A stretch of 64,000 nt of DNA, taken from positions 10,850,001-10,914,000 of the forward strand of contig NC_052136.2 of the NCBI RefSeq assembly GCF_016086655.4. Reading direction: 5' to 3'. This document shows positions 36,346 to 47,014 of the stretch, piece by piece. Origin of the DNA: Lepeophtheirus salmonis (taxonomy: Eukaryota > Arthropoda > Copepoda > Siphonostomatoida > Caligidae). The notes beneath the pieces are model-generated. The model saw nothing but the letters and a program-made list of their open reading frames with translations, was not told the DNA's origin and did not search any database. Position 1 is the first letter of the stretch. The number at the start of each line of letters is the position of its first letter. Position numbers and translations under genes: made by a program.

Positions 36346-38375
36346 TGATAAATTCATAAATTGTATTTAACCAAACAATTCAAAATCTACCATTAAATTT
36401 TATGTAGCCAATCAGGTTGGCAAGTAATTTTTAAATCACTTTCAATACGTTTTTATAATTTTAAGACATTTTTATAAAAAAAAAATTACAATATTTATAT
36501 CCTACGAAATCATAAAAATATTTTCAAATATATGCTCATACATTATGTCAGATACTTGTGATTTAATCTTGAGAAAAATAACGTTGAACTAATAAATCTT
36601 ATATATGTAGTTTTTTATACAGCGATGAATTATACAATTTTTCAACTTATTGAAAGCATAAATCTTTTGTTTGAAAAAAACTTTGTGATTCTATAAAGTA
36701 TAGTTTAGCTAACACTAAAAACTAAATAACAATGAAAACTTGTTACTAATTTCAAATAAAATTAAAGTTTTTTTTTTTTTAAAATAAACATTAAACTACC
36801 AGCCAAAACATAAATAAATCATCCCGTTTTTTTAAAATTTAAAGTCAAGGTTCGGGACAGCAGTAACTTTTTTTTGCTGATAACTACATTGGTCGAACAG
36901 TTTTTGACTCAGAAACACCAAATTTTACAAAATATATCAAAAAATGCATGTTACTGTTTGGAAATAATTATTCATTATTTCAGTCCGAATATGTTCTCCC
37001 AAATGTTGCAATTATCTTCAAAGTTTAAACAGTTTAAAATAATTAAATTTCTAATGCAAATATTTTACATATTTTGATGATATACTCGTATATTTTCTCA
37101 AAGTTAAAGTACAGTTATTAATAATGATATATTTGAAGAAAAAAAAAATAGTTGTTAAGGACGGAGGGGGGGGAGGTTGGTTGCAGAGAAAGTACTATGT
37201 TAAATCATAACAGTAATATTTTTCAACAACAATAGAAATAAATGTAAACATCAATTAATTTTCTTAAATTAACTGTGTTTTTTCCAAACAAAGAAACATT
37301 AAATAATAATTATTTAATCATTAAAGAAATAATGATATTTTTGAAAAATTATCTTTTTATTTGAAAGGGTCACAATCCAGTGGTCAGTAAGTAACACTGT
37401 TAAATGATTTCTAAAATATACATTTGTGTAGAGTACAAGAAATAAAGTAACTCAATTAAACCATAACAGGCAATAGGTTAATTAATTTGCCACAACATAT
37501 AAGTATTAATTTTTCAATCTACGTGCCATATTTATTAATCAAATTCTATTTATTGGTCGTATAGAGTACTTTATTTCATTTTAAGTATAGAATAAAGGTA
37601 TAATTTATTTACTAAAGCACTGGATAGTCAGCTCGAATCGAAGGGCTTGTTCAATTCAAGAAAATGCAAATTTTTCTTAAAGTAAATGATCAACATATTT
37701 AATTAAAATTGGAAAAGTTTTTCTTTCCTGTACGTTGTCTTCTTAAAATTTGTATTAGGTGGATAAACATTCGACCTCTTGGCATTTTGGTAAGTATAGT
37801 TATTTCAAAAAGATATAGTCTTATAAGAAAAAAAATATTCTCAAAATTTTATACAAACATAATGAAAAATATTCCAACCCAATTTTTCATAAAATTTTGC
37901 TTATTTAAATACAAAATGAATCTCTCATCATATGTTTTTATAATTTTTCAAAACTTGATCTAATAAGTAAATAAAAAATATGTCTACAAATCATGTATAT
38001 CTTCTGATGCAACTAATACTATAGATATGCTAATAAATTGACCTACTCCTATCGGGGTCTCAGGTATATTTTAATAGTTTTTTTGTTTTTTTAAATAATA
38101 ACTATCTCATTTCAGTTGTAAATAGAAAAATCATATCATCAAATGTTTAATAACTTTTTCCTTATTATAGCCTGTAATAGGGTTAATAGTGAATCCTTTT
38201 ATCTTTTTAACTATTTTATGTGAATCACTAATTTTACATAATACTATGCAATAGTATTTTTGCGGCCTCCAGTTAAAAATCACATATACTCTTGTTATTT
38301 AAGCAGTAGAACACAATCATTATTATTAAAATCTCCAACCGACATAAATTTGACCTTTTATATTCCATCCTTTCG
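36346..38375. other. AT-rich spacer
   Basis: Frames of 67 and 84 codons (36874-37077, 37709-37963) show no motif and are rich in codons expected from AT-rich DNA. No gene is assigned. Confidence 0.4.
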
Positions 38376-38379
38376 TATT

Positions 38380-38640
38380 AGAGCCATATTTCGACGTAAA
38401 AAAAAACAATAAAATATATTGAAGTAAAATTCATAATCAATTGATAAACTTATGGAAGCAAGTAAAAATTATTTATCTAGGATCTTGATTACAATTCTTA
38501 AAAATGTGTCTAATCGTATAAAAATAAGTTAAATGAATGATATTATTTTGAAACAGATATTATTTCCAAATTTATTTCGATTGTTTTATATTTTAGCAAA
38601 ACCTAAAGAATGAACCTTATATTAAAAAAAAGAGTTGATT
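38380..38640. repeat. Diverged repeat paired with 43580-43830
   Basis: TAGAGCCATATTTCGACGTA matches TAGAGCCGTATTTCGAAATA at 43580. Then AATGTGTCTAATCGTATAAA matches AATGAGTCTAATCATAAAAA at the same distance. The weaker similarity goes on for about 100 bases. Confidence 0.45.
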
Positions 38641-38966
38641 TCGAAATGCTTTTTCTATTTCACAATTTTTTTTAAACAGTATTTATTAAAAAAGCAGTGT
38701 AACATTGAATGAAAATGATCCGGAATTTTATATAACTAGATTCATTATTTCACTAATTGCTAGAAGAAATTAGTATTTTAGAATCCAATTTCAACTTAAA
38801 TATGCATTATATCCCAAGTACTTTATATAGATTTAGGCATCTAATTGACTTGATTATATTTGATTTTTGGAATATTTTTCACACAACTTTACATTGACTA
38901 TTTATTTAATATTGCATAAGAAAATTCACAAAAAAAAGAACATCTACTAAAATCAATGACAAATAG

Positions 38967-39001
38967 TTTCAATCCCCTAAAAGATTAATAGGGGATTGAA
39001 A
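38967..39001. repeat. Perfect 13-bp inverted repeat, 9-base loop
   Basis: TTTCAATCCCCTA is followed after AAAGATTAA by its exact complement TAGGGGATTGAAA. It could form a hairpin in DNA or RNA. It has no neighbours of the same kind and no gene beside it, so no role is assigned. Confidence 0.7.
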
Positions 39002-39074
39002 TAATGATTTATTTCATTAGGAATATAATATATGTAGATCAAAAATTAAGCTTATAACGTCTAATTTTATTATT

Positions 39075-39690
39075 GATATTTGATAATATTAAAACTACTA
39101 CTTTTATGTACAAAAAATTGATCTCTACGTATTATCTTTGGGAAGTGAAAGTGAAAATTTTGTTTTACTTTTGGGATCCTTGACGAAACGAAGAATTGTT
39201 TTAGTTCCAAAAAGGGGGAGATGATTAATTTCAACCAATGGAGACCCATTATGATATTGAACAAATTTTATAAAAAAATTGATATTATTATCAGTAAATA
39301 GATTCTGCCTATTCTGAAGTCGAGAATCAAAAAGATTTTCTTAATTCTAGAAAAATATTCGACATTTCGTAGATTATTGAAGCCGTCATCTAGGCTCTAA
39401 ATAACATAAATACATTTGGAGCAGTGATTCCAACATAATTTTTTAAAGCATTTGACTCTAGCGAACAAAATCATGTTTTGAAGTTATTGAAAAGGATAGC
39501 ACTATTTTAACTATATATCTACTGGGGACAACAAAACTGAATCCGATTTTTTTTAATTCCTCACAATGTTGTTCTGTGACTCCCTTATTATTTGTTGCAA
39601 ATATGGAGGATCTTAATGACAAGATTAAGTTCAAGTTTTCTTTATTTGATTTCAAGTAAAGACGTCTTTGGTATCATGTAGAGACGTCAT
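39075..39690 (+). pseudogene. LINE reverse transcriptase remnant
   Basis: Plus-strand pieces fit the reverse transcriptase of an L1-like element in order. KKGEMINFNQWRPIMILNKF (39211-39270) is the block with the N-W-R-P-I signature. KIDIIISK and PILKSRI follow. After a frame change, a block ends in FKAFDSSEQNHVLKLLKR (39445-39500), matching the A-F-D motif with the first catalytic aspartate. VTPLLFVANMEDLNDKIK (about 39580-39635) corresponds to the S-P-L-L-F block. The second catalytic motif is not visible. At least two frameshifts and several stops are present. There is no poly(A) tail or ORF1, so it is an internal fragment. Confidence 0.75.
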
Positions 39691-39947
39691 AAGCATCTAT
39701 TAGTTATATAAGTATATTGTAGATAGAAATCATATAGGTCAATAAGAATTAGATTGGTTCTATTTTGACTTCGACGTAAGATATAGTTGATGAGAAAAAA
39801 ATTACTCCACAATTTAAACTCTCAGCATGGCTATTGATTTACTACTGTTAAGTTTAAATTGTTGAAATATCTACATTCTGTCATTTACTGGCCGTGTTTT
39901 GTTATATATCTTGAAATATTTTGTATCTCAGAACCTCAGATGCGTAG

Positions 39948-40373
39948 ATGATGTTAATTCATATACATCAAAGACAGAATCATAGTTGGATCAGAATCTT
40001 GCAACAAGAGTGTATCTTCCAAAGTAGGGCATTGAGCTCCGTTTTGTTAAGTAAAAATGTTTATACGGCAAATATACTTAGAAATAAAGAATATTTAACA
40101 ACAAAAGACTTAAAAATAATATTCATAACCGCAACTTCAAAGTATAAAGCGTTGCATATAAATATATCCTACATCAATGATAATAGATTAGATACATCGT
40201 TCAATCTTTTGTGCACCTGGCCTAACAGATCCATTTATTTTCTAAAAATTCTGAAGAAGATTGTCAAAGTTTCCAAGGCGAACTGTGTTCATATTTGCTG
40301 TAGTTTTATTATTGTTGTTTGTGTGTTTAACATGCTAAGGTTGATTGTGCTTTTAAATTTTTATATATACTGA
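39948..40373 (+). CDS. Hypothetical 141-codon frame, uncertain
   Basis: This is the longest uninterrupted ATG-initiated frame in the window. The product starts MMLIHIHQRQNHSWIRIL and ends in a hydrophobic stretch (CCSFIIVVCVFNMLRLIVLL) that could be a membrane segment. I do not recognise a family. It lies 260 bases after the LINE reverse transcriptase remnant and on the same strand, so it may be a leftover of that element. A chance frame is equally possible. No splice sites or polyadenylation signal clearly belong to it. Confidence 0.2.
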   Translation: MMLIHIHQRQNHSWIRILQQECIFQSRALSSVLLSKNVYTANILRNKEYLTTKDLKIIFITATSKYKALHINISYINDNRLDTSFNLLCTWPNRSIYFLKILKKIVKVSKANCVHICCSFIIVVCVFNMLRLIVLLNFYIY

Positions 40374-42060
40374 TGTGAATGCCACTAAAAAGTTTTTATT
40401 TTTGCTCAAAAGTATAGCTCAAAGAAAGTGCAAACGTCAAATATCTTCCTAAAGGGCCTAACTATAAGTTATAATGTTTATTTATGTTTTCTAAATTTAA
40501 TTCCTTATAGGTCATATATTAAATATTTTTGTACACTTTACTAATTTCTGATTTTATATTAATTAAAAAGATCAATTATAAAAAGAATAAAAACAAATTG
40601 CAAATTTTAGATCAAAATTGAACTACAAATGTTATAAACTGATAATAAATTATTTTCAAAATATAATTTAATTTTACTTTAAAAATATTTCTAATATATG
40701 AAACTGAGTTATTTACAAATTTCATTTTAAATTTATATTGAAGGAGATTAAAAAACATAAGCTGGGAGTTTATATAGAAATTAATTACTTAAAATACCTT
40801 TCTCTCCAGCCAATAAAATGTAATTATAACATTGAAGGGAATATTAAGTATTTCTTTTTTATTAATAAAATTAAATATAAATCACAATATTTACAAATTT
40901 ATACGATTTGATAATAATAAAATTTATTATGAAGATAATATGTATTTTTAGATAATGAAAAATAACGGAACTTTCAGTTTATTTAACCACGCAACCTTTT
41001 TTTCTAAAAGTCTTTCTCTCGTTTTTCCAATGACTTCAAATACTATAAAGCTCCAATCACGCATCCTGTTTTTTGATGATAAATTCTACTATATGGATTG
41101 ATATGAACTTTATATTATTACAATGCTATATTCTTTATTGCATTTGTAAATTTATCTAATTATCACGTGGTAATTTTATCAACTCTTCCATTTTAGGAGA
41201 ATATTTGAAATCCTAAAAATATGTTCTTGAGCTAAAAAATGAAAGCTTGACTAAATGTATATAATTCAAAATCAATATAGATTTATTTTAAAAGGTTTTC
41301 TAACGTAAATGTTAAAAAATATATAGAACTAATCATATAAGCTGATGAATTTGGGCCTCAAAAATAAAGTATCAACTTTACTTTGAGTTTGTACAAGATC
41401 ATCATTATCCAGTAAGTTTCATTCAAATAACTAATTCATACAATGATTCAAATCGATTTAGAGTCACATTATTCAAATGTTTGGATTTAGAACCGAAATC
41501 ACAAATATTAATTGAAACTATACCTAAATTAAAAATAATTGATTCTTTGATGTATGTATTTTTAATGAAATTGTTTATGTTGATTTATTGTTTTTGGGAA
41601 TGATGATTTAAATTTAATTTTTAAGTATGATTCCAATAGTTTTTTGAGTTTAAATTCGGGATATTTAGAGATCCCAGATCTGAATCGGTATAAAGTTTTT
41701 TGACCCAAATAATAGATATAGACATATTCTCTGTGTTCCGAACTGACTCTGTCAGTAAAATTACTCATCAGCTATATTTATTTACTTCATGGGAATAAGA
41801 TAATATACCAAGCTATTAAAAATTACATTATTTGGATCTTTTTAAGCTCATAAATGGGGATATGGAAAATAAAAGCAGTCTTACTCCGCAGCAATTATAA
41901 TAATCCTGTTTATCCCAATTAATTAATTACATAATTAATGCAACATTATTTGGGGAATATTTCATATTATTTGAATAAAACGTATTCTATTTCCGAATCC
42001 ATTAAAATCTGCGTAAAAACAAGCAAATTTACTAATATCTGGCTCAAATGAATATATATA
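40374..42060. other. AT-rich spacer
   Basis: The minus-strand frame 41562-41768 (68 codons) has no motif. Nothing else is recognised. Confidence 0.4.
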
Positions 42061-42072
42061 AAATATAAACTT

Positions 42073-42150
42073 AAATAAATATATAATCATCTTAATAAAT
42101 AAATATATAATCATCTTAATAAATAAATATATAATCATCTTAATAAATAA
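42073..42150. repeat. Minisatellite, three perfect 24-bp units
   Basis: AAATAAATATATAATCATCT plus TAAT repeats exactly at 42073, 42097 and 42121, with a partial fourth copy. The unit is a multiple of three, so the minus strand appears to encode a repeated peptide (LFIKMIIY), which is not a real protein. Confidence 0.9.
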
Positions 42151-42829
42151 TGATAAATGCTGAATATGTTTCATATTATTGAAACGAAACTTACCCCATA
42201 ATGATCTTGTATATACCCCATTTAAAGATTACACTTAATTTTTGAAGGGAATATAAATCAGTTTGAACCGTTAGTTTAGTAATGTTTTGTAAGTTTACTT
42301 TAGAATACCCTTTTAAATATATCTATTTTCATTTAGAGTTTTGTTCATTATGGCAATCCATCAGTTTTTTGCAGAATAACAAATTTTTGGGATTTCAAAT
42401 ATTTTCCAAAAATGGAATAGTTGATTAACCACGTGATATTTAAATAAAATTAAAGAATATAATAGAACTAGAAAAGAAAAATAGCCAGTTCTAATTAATT
42501 GGAACCCTTATTTTTTCTTACGTTAAACCAAGGAAATTTTAAAGAGTTCTTTGGTTAAACAGCTGAAATCCAGGTCAACAACTGATTATATTTATTAAAA
42601 TATTTTCCGTCCTGCATTTATCATAGTTCTTATTACACATTAGTTAAGCAATTTAATATTTGTTTTATTAATGTATGTTCATCTAAAAGATCGAAATGTA
42701 TTTTTGCTGACATATTGAACTATTTCTTCTACTCTCAAGTGTGCATAAATTCCTCCATATCTTCTGCAGAATCATACTTTTACAAATCTTAACGATCGAG
42801 TTCCATAAAACAACAGATTAATCGACTCA
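42151..42829. other. AT-rich spacer
   Basis: Nothing recognised. Confidence 0.4.
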
Positions 42830-43065
42830 AGATCAAGTTAGGACAAGAGAGAGCTCTTATCCACCCTCCACTGCTCCTTCATTGCAAATCTTGAGTCTTT
42901 TTCTCCTGATATCAACACTGCTTCGTGTCCTACTCTAAGAAAACTATTTCATTTATAAGTCTTCTTGATGTATATAATCAGGAATAACTCATCTTAATCT
43001 CATTGATATCAATTCAATTTATAAGGTTGAGCTTGAGATGCATGTTCTAAATGGATAATTATAAC
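42830..43065. repeat. Diverged interspersed repeat, copy 2
   Basis: Partner of 466-735, same orientation. Shared blocks are CTTCATTGCAAATCTTGAGTC, TCTTCTTGATGTA and CATTGATATCAATTCAATTT. Confidence 0.5.
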
Positions 43066-43579
43066 AATGAGACATTTTAAGGCTCATCCCTGATAAGTGA
43101 TTGCTTTAATACTTGTGAGTCTCTTTTGTGATTGGAAAACAAGTGGAAAAGTATTCTTAACGATTGACAAAAAAACATGTATGTTATGTTGTTTGTATTT
43201 CATGGTCTTAATGTATCTTTGTCTCTAGTTTATGCCATGGCTGATGTTGATTAGAACATATTGAAGATTGTACTCTATAACAGCTTTACTATATCGAACT
43301 GTGAGTCAAAATCCTTTTGACATATCTATGTATTTCTTTTTTGATGTCCTTAACACAGTTTCAGATTACATCCTACTGGTGCATTAGAGCTTCCTCACTT
43401 CTCACACTATGCGACAAAATATAAAAAGGTTTCGGGACACTCGCCGGATAAAATTCAAATTTATTATTGTAATTTAAGACATAAAGTACGATTATTATCT
43501 TTAAAATTTTCAATTGTAGAAAGGTTTGGCTTCTTGCAACTTTATCTAAAAATTACGTTTTTAGAGTATAATTTCGATT

Positions 43580-43830
43580 TAGAGCCGTATTTCGAAATAA
43601 AATAACTATATCGATGAAAACTAAAAGGGATTGATTAAAAACATTCCAGTATTCGAAAGATAAATCATTTATTATATTAGTTTGCATACATTTTCTAGAA
43701 AATGAGTCTAATCATAAAAAAATATAGTAATATGAAAGGCATTATTTGCATGCTAATATTGTTTTCAATTGTACAATATACTAGCCGAAATAAAAAAAAT
43801 AACTTTATATTATAAGATTGATTAATATAC
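43580..43830. repeat. Diverged repeat paired with 38380-38640
   Basis: Same order of blocks as its partner, starting TAGAGCCGTATTTCGAAATA and then AATGAGTCTAATCATAAAAA. The right end touches the possible exon at 43831-43933. Confidence 0.45.
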
Positions 43831-44465
43831 CTCCAATTATCCCTGTAGATAGATGTCTCGTTAATCTTAAATTTTCCGGGGTGTGTCAGCAATGTCAAAG
43901 ATATTATAGATTTAGTCACATTCATCTCTATTGCTATGGGAAAAGATTGTAGATTTTAAAATACGAGTCCATTCTCAAAAAAAAGAGTTAGAGATAACTT
44001 GAAAATAAATTATTGTTCAAATTTACCTTGCTTATCTCCAAAACCATCTAACCATTCGATGATGATAATTATATATTACAATACAATAATACTAACGATG
44101 TTCTAGAAGAACCCACCAAAATAGAGCCACCTATTCCTCAAAAAACCATTCTGTCGAAGACAAGATCTTAAAAGTAAAACTGAGTTCTTCAAATTAAAAA
44201 AAAACGCAAACAGAAAATGATAAGTCTCCAAATTAAGACGATAATATAAAATCAGGCAATGCCACGAAAAAAGATAAATTGTAATAAGGCGGTCTCTTAA
44301 CTATCAATACTGAATGCAGAAGCATCACTTTTACCCTAAAGAAAACAGCTCGAGGGTAATCATCATTATCAATTTCTACAGAAAATGTTCTTCTTTCAAG
44401 ATCTGGATGGAATCCAAAAAGAACCAAATAAACATCCCCTTGTACCAAAATGGAAATCATCCTTC
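43831..44465 (-). CDS. Possible exons of an unknown gene
   Basis: Three minus-strand pieces have plausible splice borders. Piece 1, 44465-44335, follows a good acceptor (TTTTCTGTTTCTAG) and ends before GTAAAAG. It reads ILVQGDVYLVLFGFHPDLER and then VEIDNDDYPRAVFFR. Piece 2 ends at 44027 before GTAAAT and reads DGFGDKQ. Piece 3, 43933-43831, follows CCCATAG, ends before GTATAT and reads MNVTKSIISLTLL, HPGKFKINETSIYRDNW. Pieces 2 and 3 join in phase. Pieces 1 and 2 do not, so an exon is missing or piece 1 is unrelated. The peptides look protein-like, but I recognise no family and no start or stop exon. Confidence 0.3.
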
Positions 44466-45060
44466 CTAGAAACAGAAAACAAAATATGACATAATTTATT
44501 TTTTCATTTAATGTTAATTCAATAAAAAGTTTGATTAGATATTATAATCTAGCTATACTTTTAAATCATCTCACAGTGAGCTGGAGCAGCACAGTTTAGC
44601 AAAAAAATATAACATCAAAATGACACGCAAAACCCAAAAGTAGTGACGTCTGGCGTTCAGAGTCTGTTGAAAAAGAAATACTGTAGGCATAGATACATAG
44701 TTGCCAACTTTGCAATTTCTAAATGTAGTCAAAAAACATCATTTTTAAACCACCTAAAAATCGTTTTTCCAATTTGTTAAAGCTTCTGGTCGCAAAAATG
44801 CTTATAGATTTTCACATATAGATTTATAGATCACATAATATGATCTTATCTTGTAGTTATCACTTTCAGCTCGCAGAATTGATAAAAAAAAACTACATTT
44901 AGTATCATCCTCACACACTCAGATATATAAATCAATCTCTTGCACTTTTAGCTGAGTGCTCAATCTTATTCTCGTTGAATTATTTTTATTATTATACAAA
45001 TAAACACATTTTAAATATATTGGGGCTATTTTATTTTGACTGAGTAGTCTAGAACTGTTG
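44466..45060. other. Spacer between possible exons and a transposon remnant
   Basis: No further exon with matching phase was found upstream. The less AT-rich part at 44580-44720 might hold a promoter, but no motif is clear. Confidence 0.3.
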
Positions 45061-45064
45061 ATTA

Positions 45065-45790
45065 CAAGTATTTAATGGCCAGTACAAACTAAATCATGAA
45101 TTTTGAGTGGGGAACATGAAGATTGCTTTAAGACCTCATTAAAGTATTCCCAATGACCTTGTTCTCTCTTGACTTTGCTGAAGATGTGAGATGACTCACA
45201 TCTCTGTTCACTAAAGTAGCAGAGTCCTCTTCCCTTCTGCAAACAGAAATTACCAACATAGCCCAAGATAATGTGGATTTTAAGAGTGATATCCAGTCCA
45301 GTGTAGGCACTGCCAAAACTCTCAATACTTCCTGAAACTTGGGAGAAGACTGTGTTCTAAGCCAAAGCTTGTCACGTCATTGAGGAATGCCATGACAACA
45401 GCATAACTCTTCAGGCTTTCAGGCAGCTCTAAAGCCATAATAGAATCCTTTTTAGCAGCTTAATTACCTGTTTTCCCTCCATACCACCATCTTGGTACCT
45501 GACCTGACAATCCCGTGATTGGCAACCAAATTGTAGCTATTATCTTCTCACCAAACCTTGTTCAGTCCTCAAGCAATTTGTTTCCCGTATCCAGAAGGAG
45601 GAAAAGCTCTGGTAAAGCAATGACATCATCTGTTAGGTTCAGAAAGAAGATCAATGAGAAAGGTCTTGGAGGCAATTCTTAAAGTCATTGGCTTTAGAGA
45701 GGACAGCACCTTTCTCCATGAACGTCTTTGCCATATTCTTGATACGACCAAGATCTGTCCAATCATAACAGAAATATTACCCATATTTCC
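45065..45790 (-). pseudogene. Transposon-like pseudogene with a shifted frame
   Basis: The minus strand reads through several frames: IKNMAKTFMEKGAVLSKAND, then ALELPESLKSYAVVMAFLND and SFGLEHSLLPSFREVLRVL. After a frame change it reads YTGLDITLKIHIILGYVGNF, FCLQKGRGLCYFSEQ, CESSHIFSKVKR and ends at a stop codon at 45072-45074. From memory, a G-L-D-x-T-x-K-x-H segment followed by G-R-G-L-G-x-x-S-E-Q and E-x-x-H occurs near the end of unclassified repetitive proteins of invertebrates. The stretch is richer in G and C than its neighbours. It is clearly an old coding sequence, most likely of a mobile element, with at least two frameshifts and several stops. Confidence 0.55.
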
Positions 45791-45865
45791 AATTTATATT
45801 CCAAAAATAATTTGCAATGATCAATTTATTAATTAAGTAGTCAGAGCAGGTCAAATTACAATAAG

Positions 45866-47014
45866 TTTGACCTTTTTCTGACCTTTTACTGACCTTTCTT
45901 CGATAATAAAGCATTTATAACCTAAATTCATTATATATATAGAAAATCTTTGTTGTAGTTGTATTTAAAAACTAGTATGGGGTAGTTGGAGTTGAAAACT
46001 ATGATTTTAAAGCAAGATTATTATGACGTAAGCTTAAGATATATCAAAACGTAAAGAAATTTTATATGTTATATTTTTTTAATGATAAAACTTTCATACA
46101 TTTTCCTAATTTATTAGTCATCTAGAATTGAATATTTTGTAATAAAGATTTACTTATTCCTATTGCACATATTTTTTAAAAATCTAAATTTAAAAAGAGA
46201 CTTTTTGCTTGAATTAAAAACATATAAGCTTCGATGATCTACGTCCAGATGGAGGAAGAATTGGAGTTGTGATTCATCAGATATTAGAAAACCACGATAT
46301 GCTTTAATGCGACTGACTCTCCACGCTCAGTAGGATCATTAACAACTTTTAAATGAATGAGAGTATCAAGAGCTTGTCGTTAGTTATGTCGATCATCCCA
46401 GAGGTCAGGATCGTATCAAGGAAATTTTTCTGTGAGGTGCAGATTTTGAAAGTGTTACTTTTTATTCTGTAAAGAAATCTTCTAAATTTTGTATATTAAT
46501 TCCTTTGAGTATAAAGAACACTCTTACTTGAGTTACATTACTCAAATTTTGTATGGACTTTATTATCCGTCTTTTTATTCTAAACTAAATGCACTATCAA
46601 ATAAAGCAAGTCTAACAAGTTCCTCTAACAAGTACCATAAGTTCTTGAATAATTTTTTTGATGTTGAGATTCGATATGTCTAAATTAATGAAGAAATATT
46701 TAATGAGTGATTTTATTTCATTCAGATCATTATTAGCTGCACTTAAGGCCTGAGGAATAGAAATGCAGGATAGGAGAGACAATCTCATTATAAACACACA
46801 AGAATATTGTGCAATCCCTGTTTTTCTATGTCTGTCAATTTGAATTGAGATCGAAACATTTTTAGGCATTATAAAACTTTTGATACCCATTGGTTTGTGT
46901 TGTATTGCAACTATAGTCAATGCAATAAGTTTTTATTAATACTAAATTATAAATTATTAAATAAATTTAGCTTATAAAGTCTTTTTATTCGAAAAAGGTC
47001 AGTAAAAGGTCAAA
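45866..47014. mobile_element. DNA transposon with long inverted ends
   Basis: The left end reads TTTGACCTTTTTCTGACCTT, TTACTGACCTTTCTTCGATA and on to ATAACCTAAATT. The right end read on the minus strand is TTTTGACCTTTTACTGACCT, TTTTCGAATAAAAAGACTTT and ATAAGCTAAATT. About 60 bases align, with small gaps. The left end has an extra CTGACCTTTTT unit. The 1.15-kb interior holds a decayed minus-strand coding sequence. The target duplication cannot be fixed. The superfamily is unknown to me, because neither the ends nor the protein remnants match a transposon I can name. Confidence 0.75.
46240..46920 (-). pseudogene. Decayed coding sequence of the inverted-repeat transposon
   Basis: The frame 46612-46920 starts MTIVAIQHKPMGIKSFIMPK, about 95 bases inside the right end. 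It includes CISIPQALSAANNDLNEIKS. It stops at 46612, and further pieces follow in the same direction down to about 46255: YDPDLWDDRH, QALDTLIHLKVVNDPTERG and SISWFSN, separated by stops. From memory, a V-V-N-D-x-x-E-R-G segment occurs in repeated, unclassified proteins of invertebrates. The direction and position between the inverted ends suggest the former transposase of this element. Confidence 0.5.

Noticed and set aside
36874..37077. Plus-strand 67-codon frame
   Set aside because: No motif, no splice support and codons expected from AT-rich DNA.
38967..39001. Possible CRISPR repeat or bacterial terminator
   Set aside because: Single copy, no spacers, eukaryotic context with spliced genes.
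39421..39434. CAGTGATTCCAAC as a hAT end
   Set aside because: It falls inside the reverse transcriptase frame of the LINE remnant and lacks the TCTCAA part.
41962..42174. Minus-strand protein with repeated LFIKMIIY
   Set aside because: The repeat is a translation of the 24-bp minisatellite.
45072..45325. Two overlapping minus-strand frames as two genes
   Set aside because: They are successive pieces of one decayed coding sequence that changes frame.
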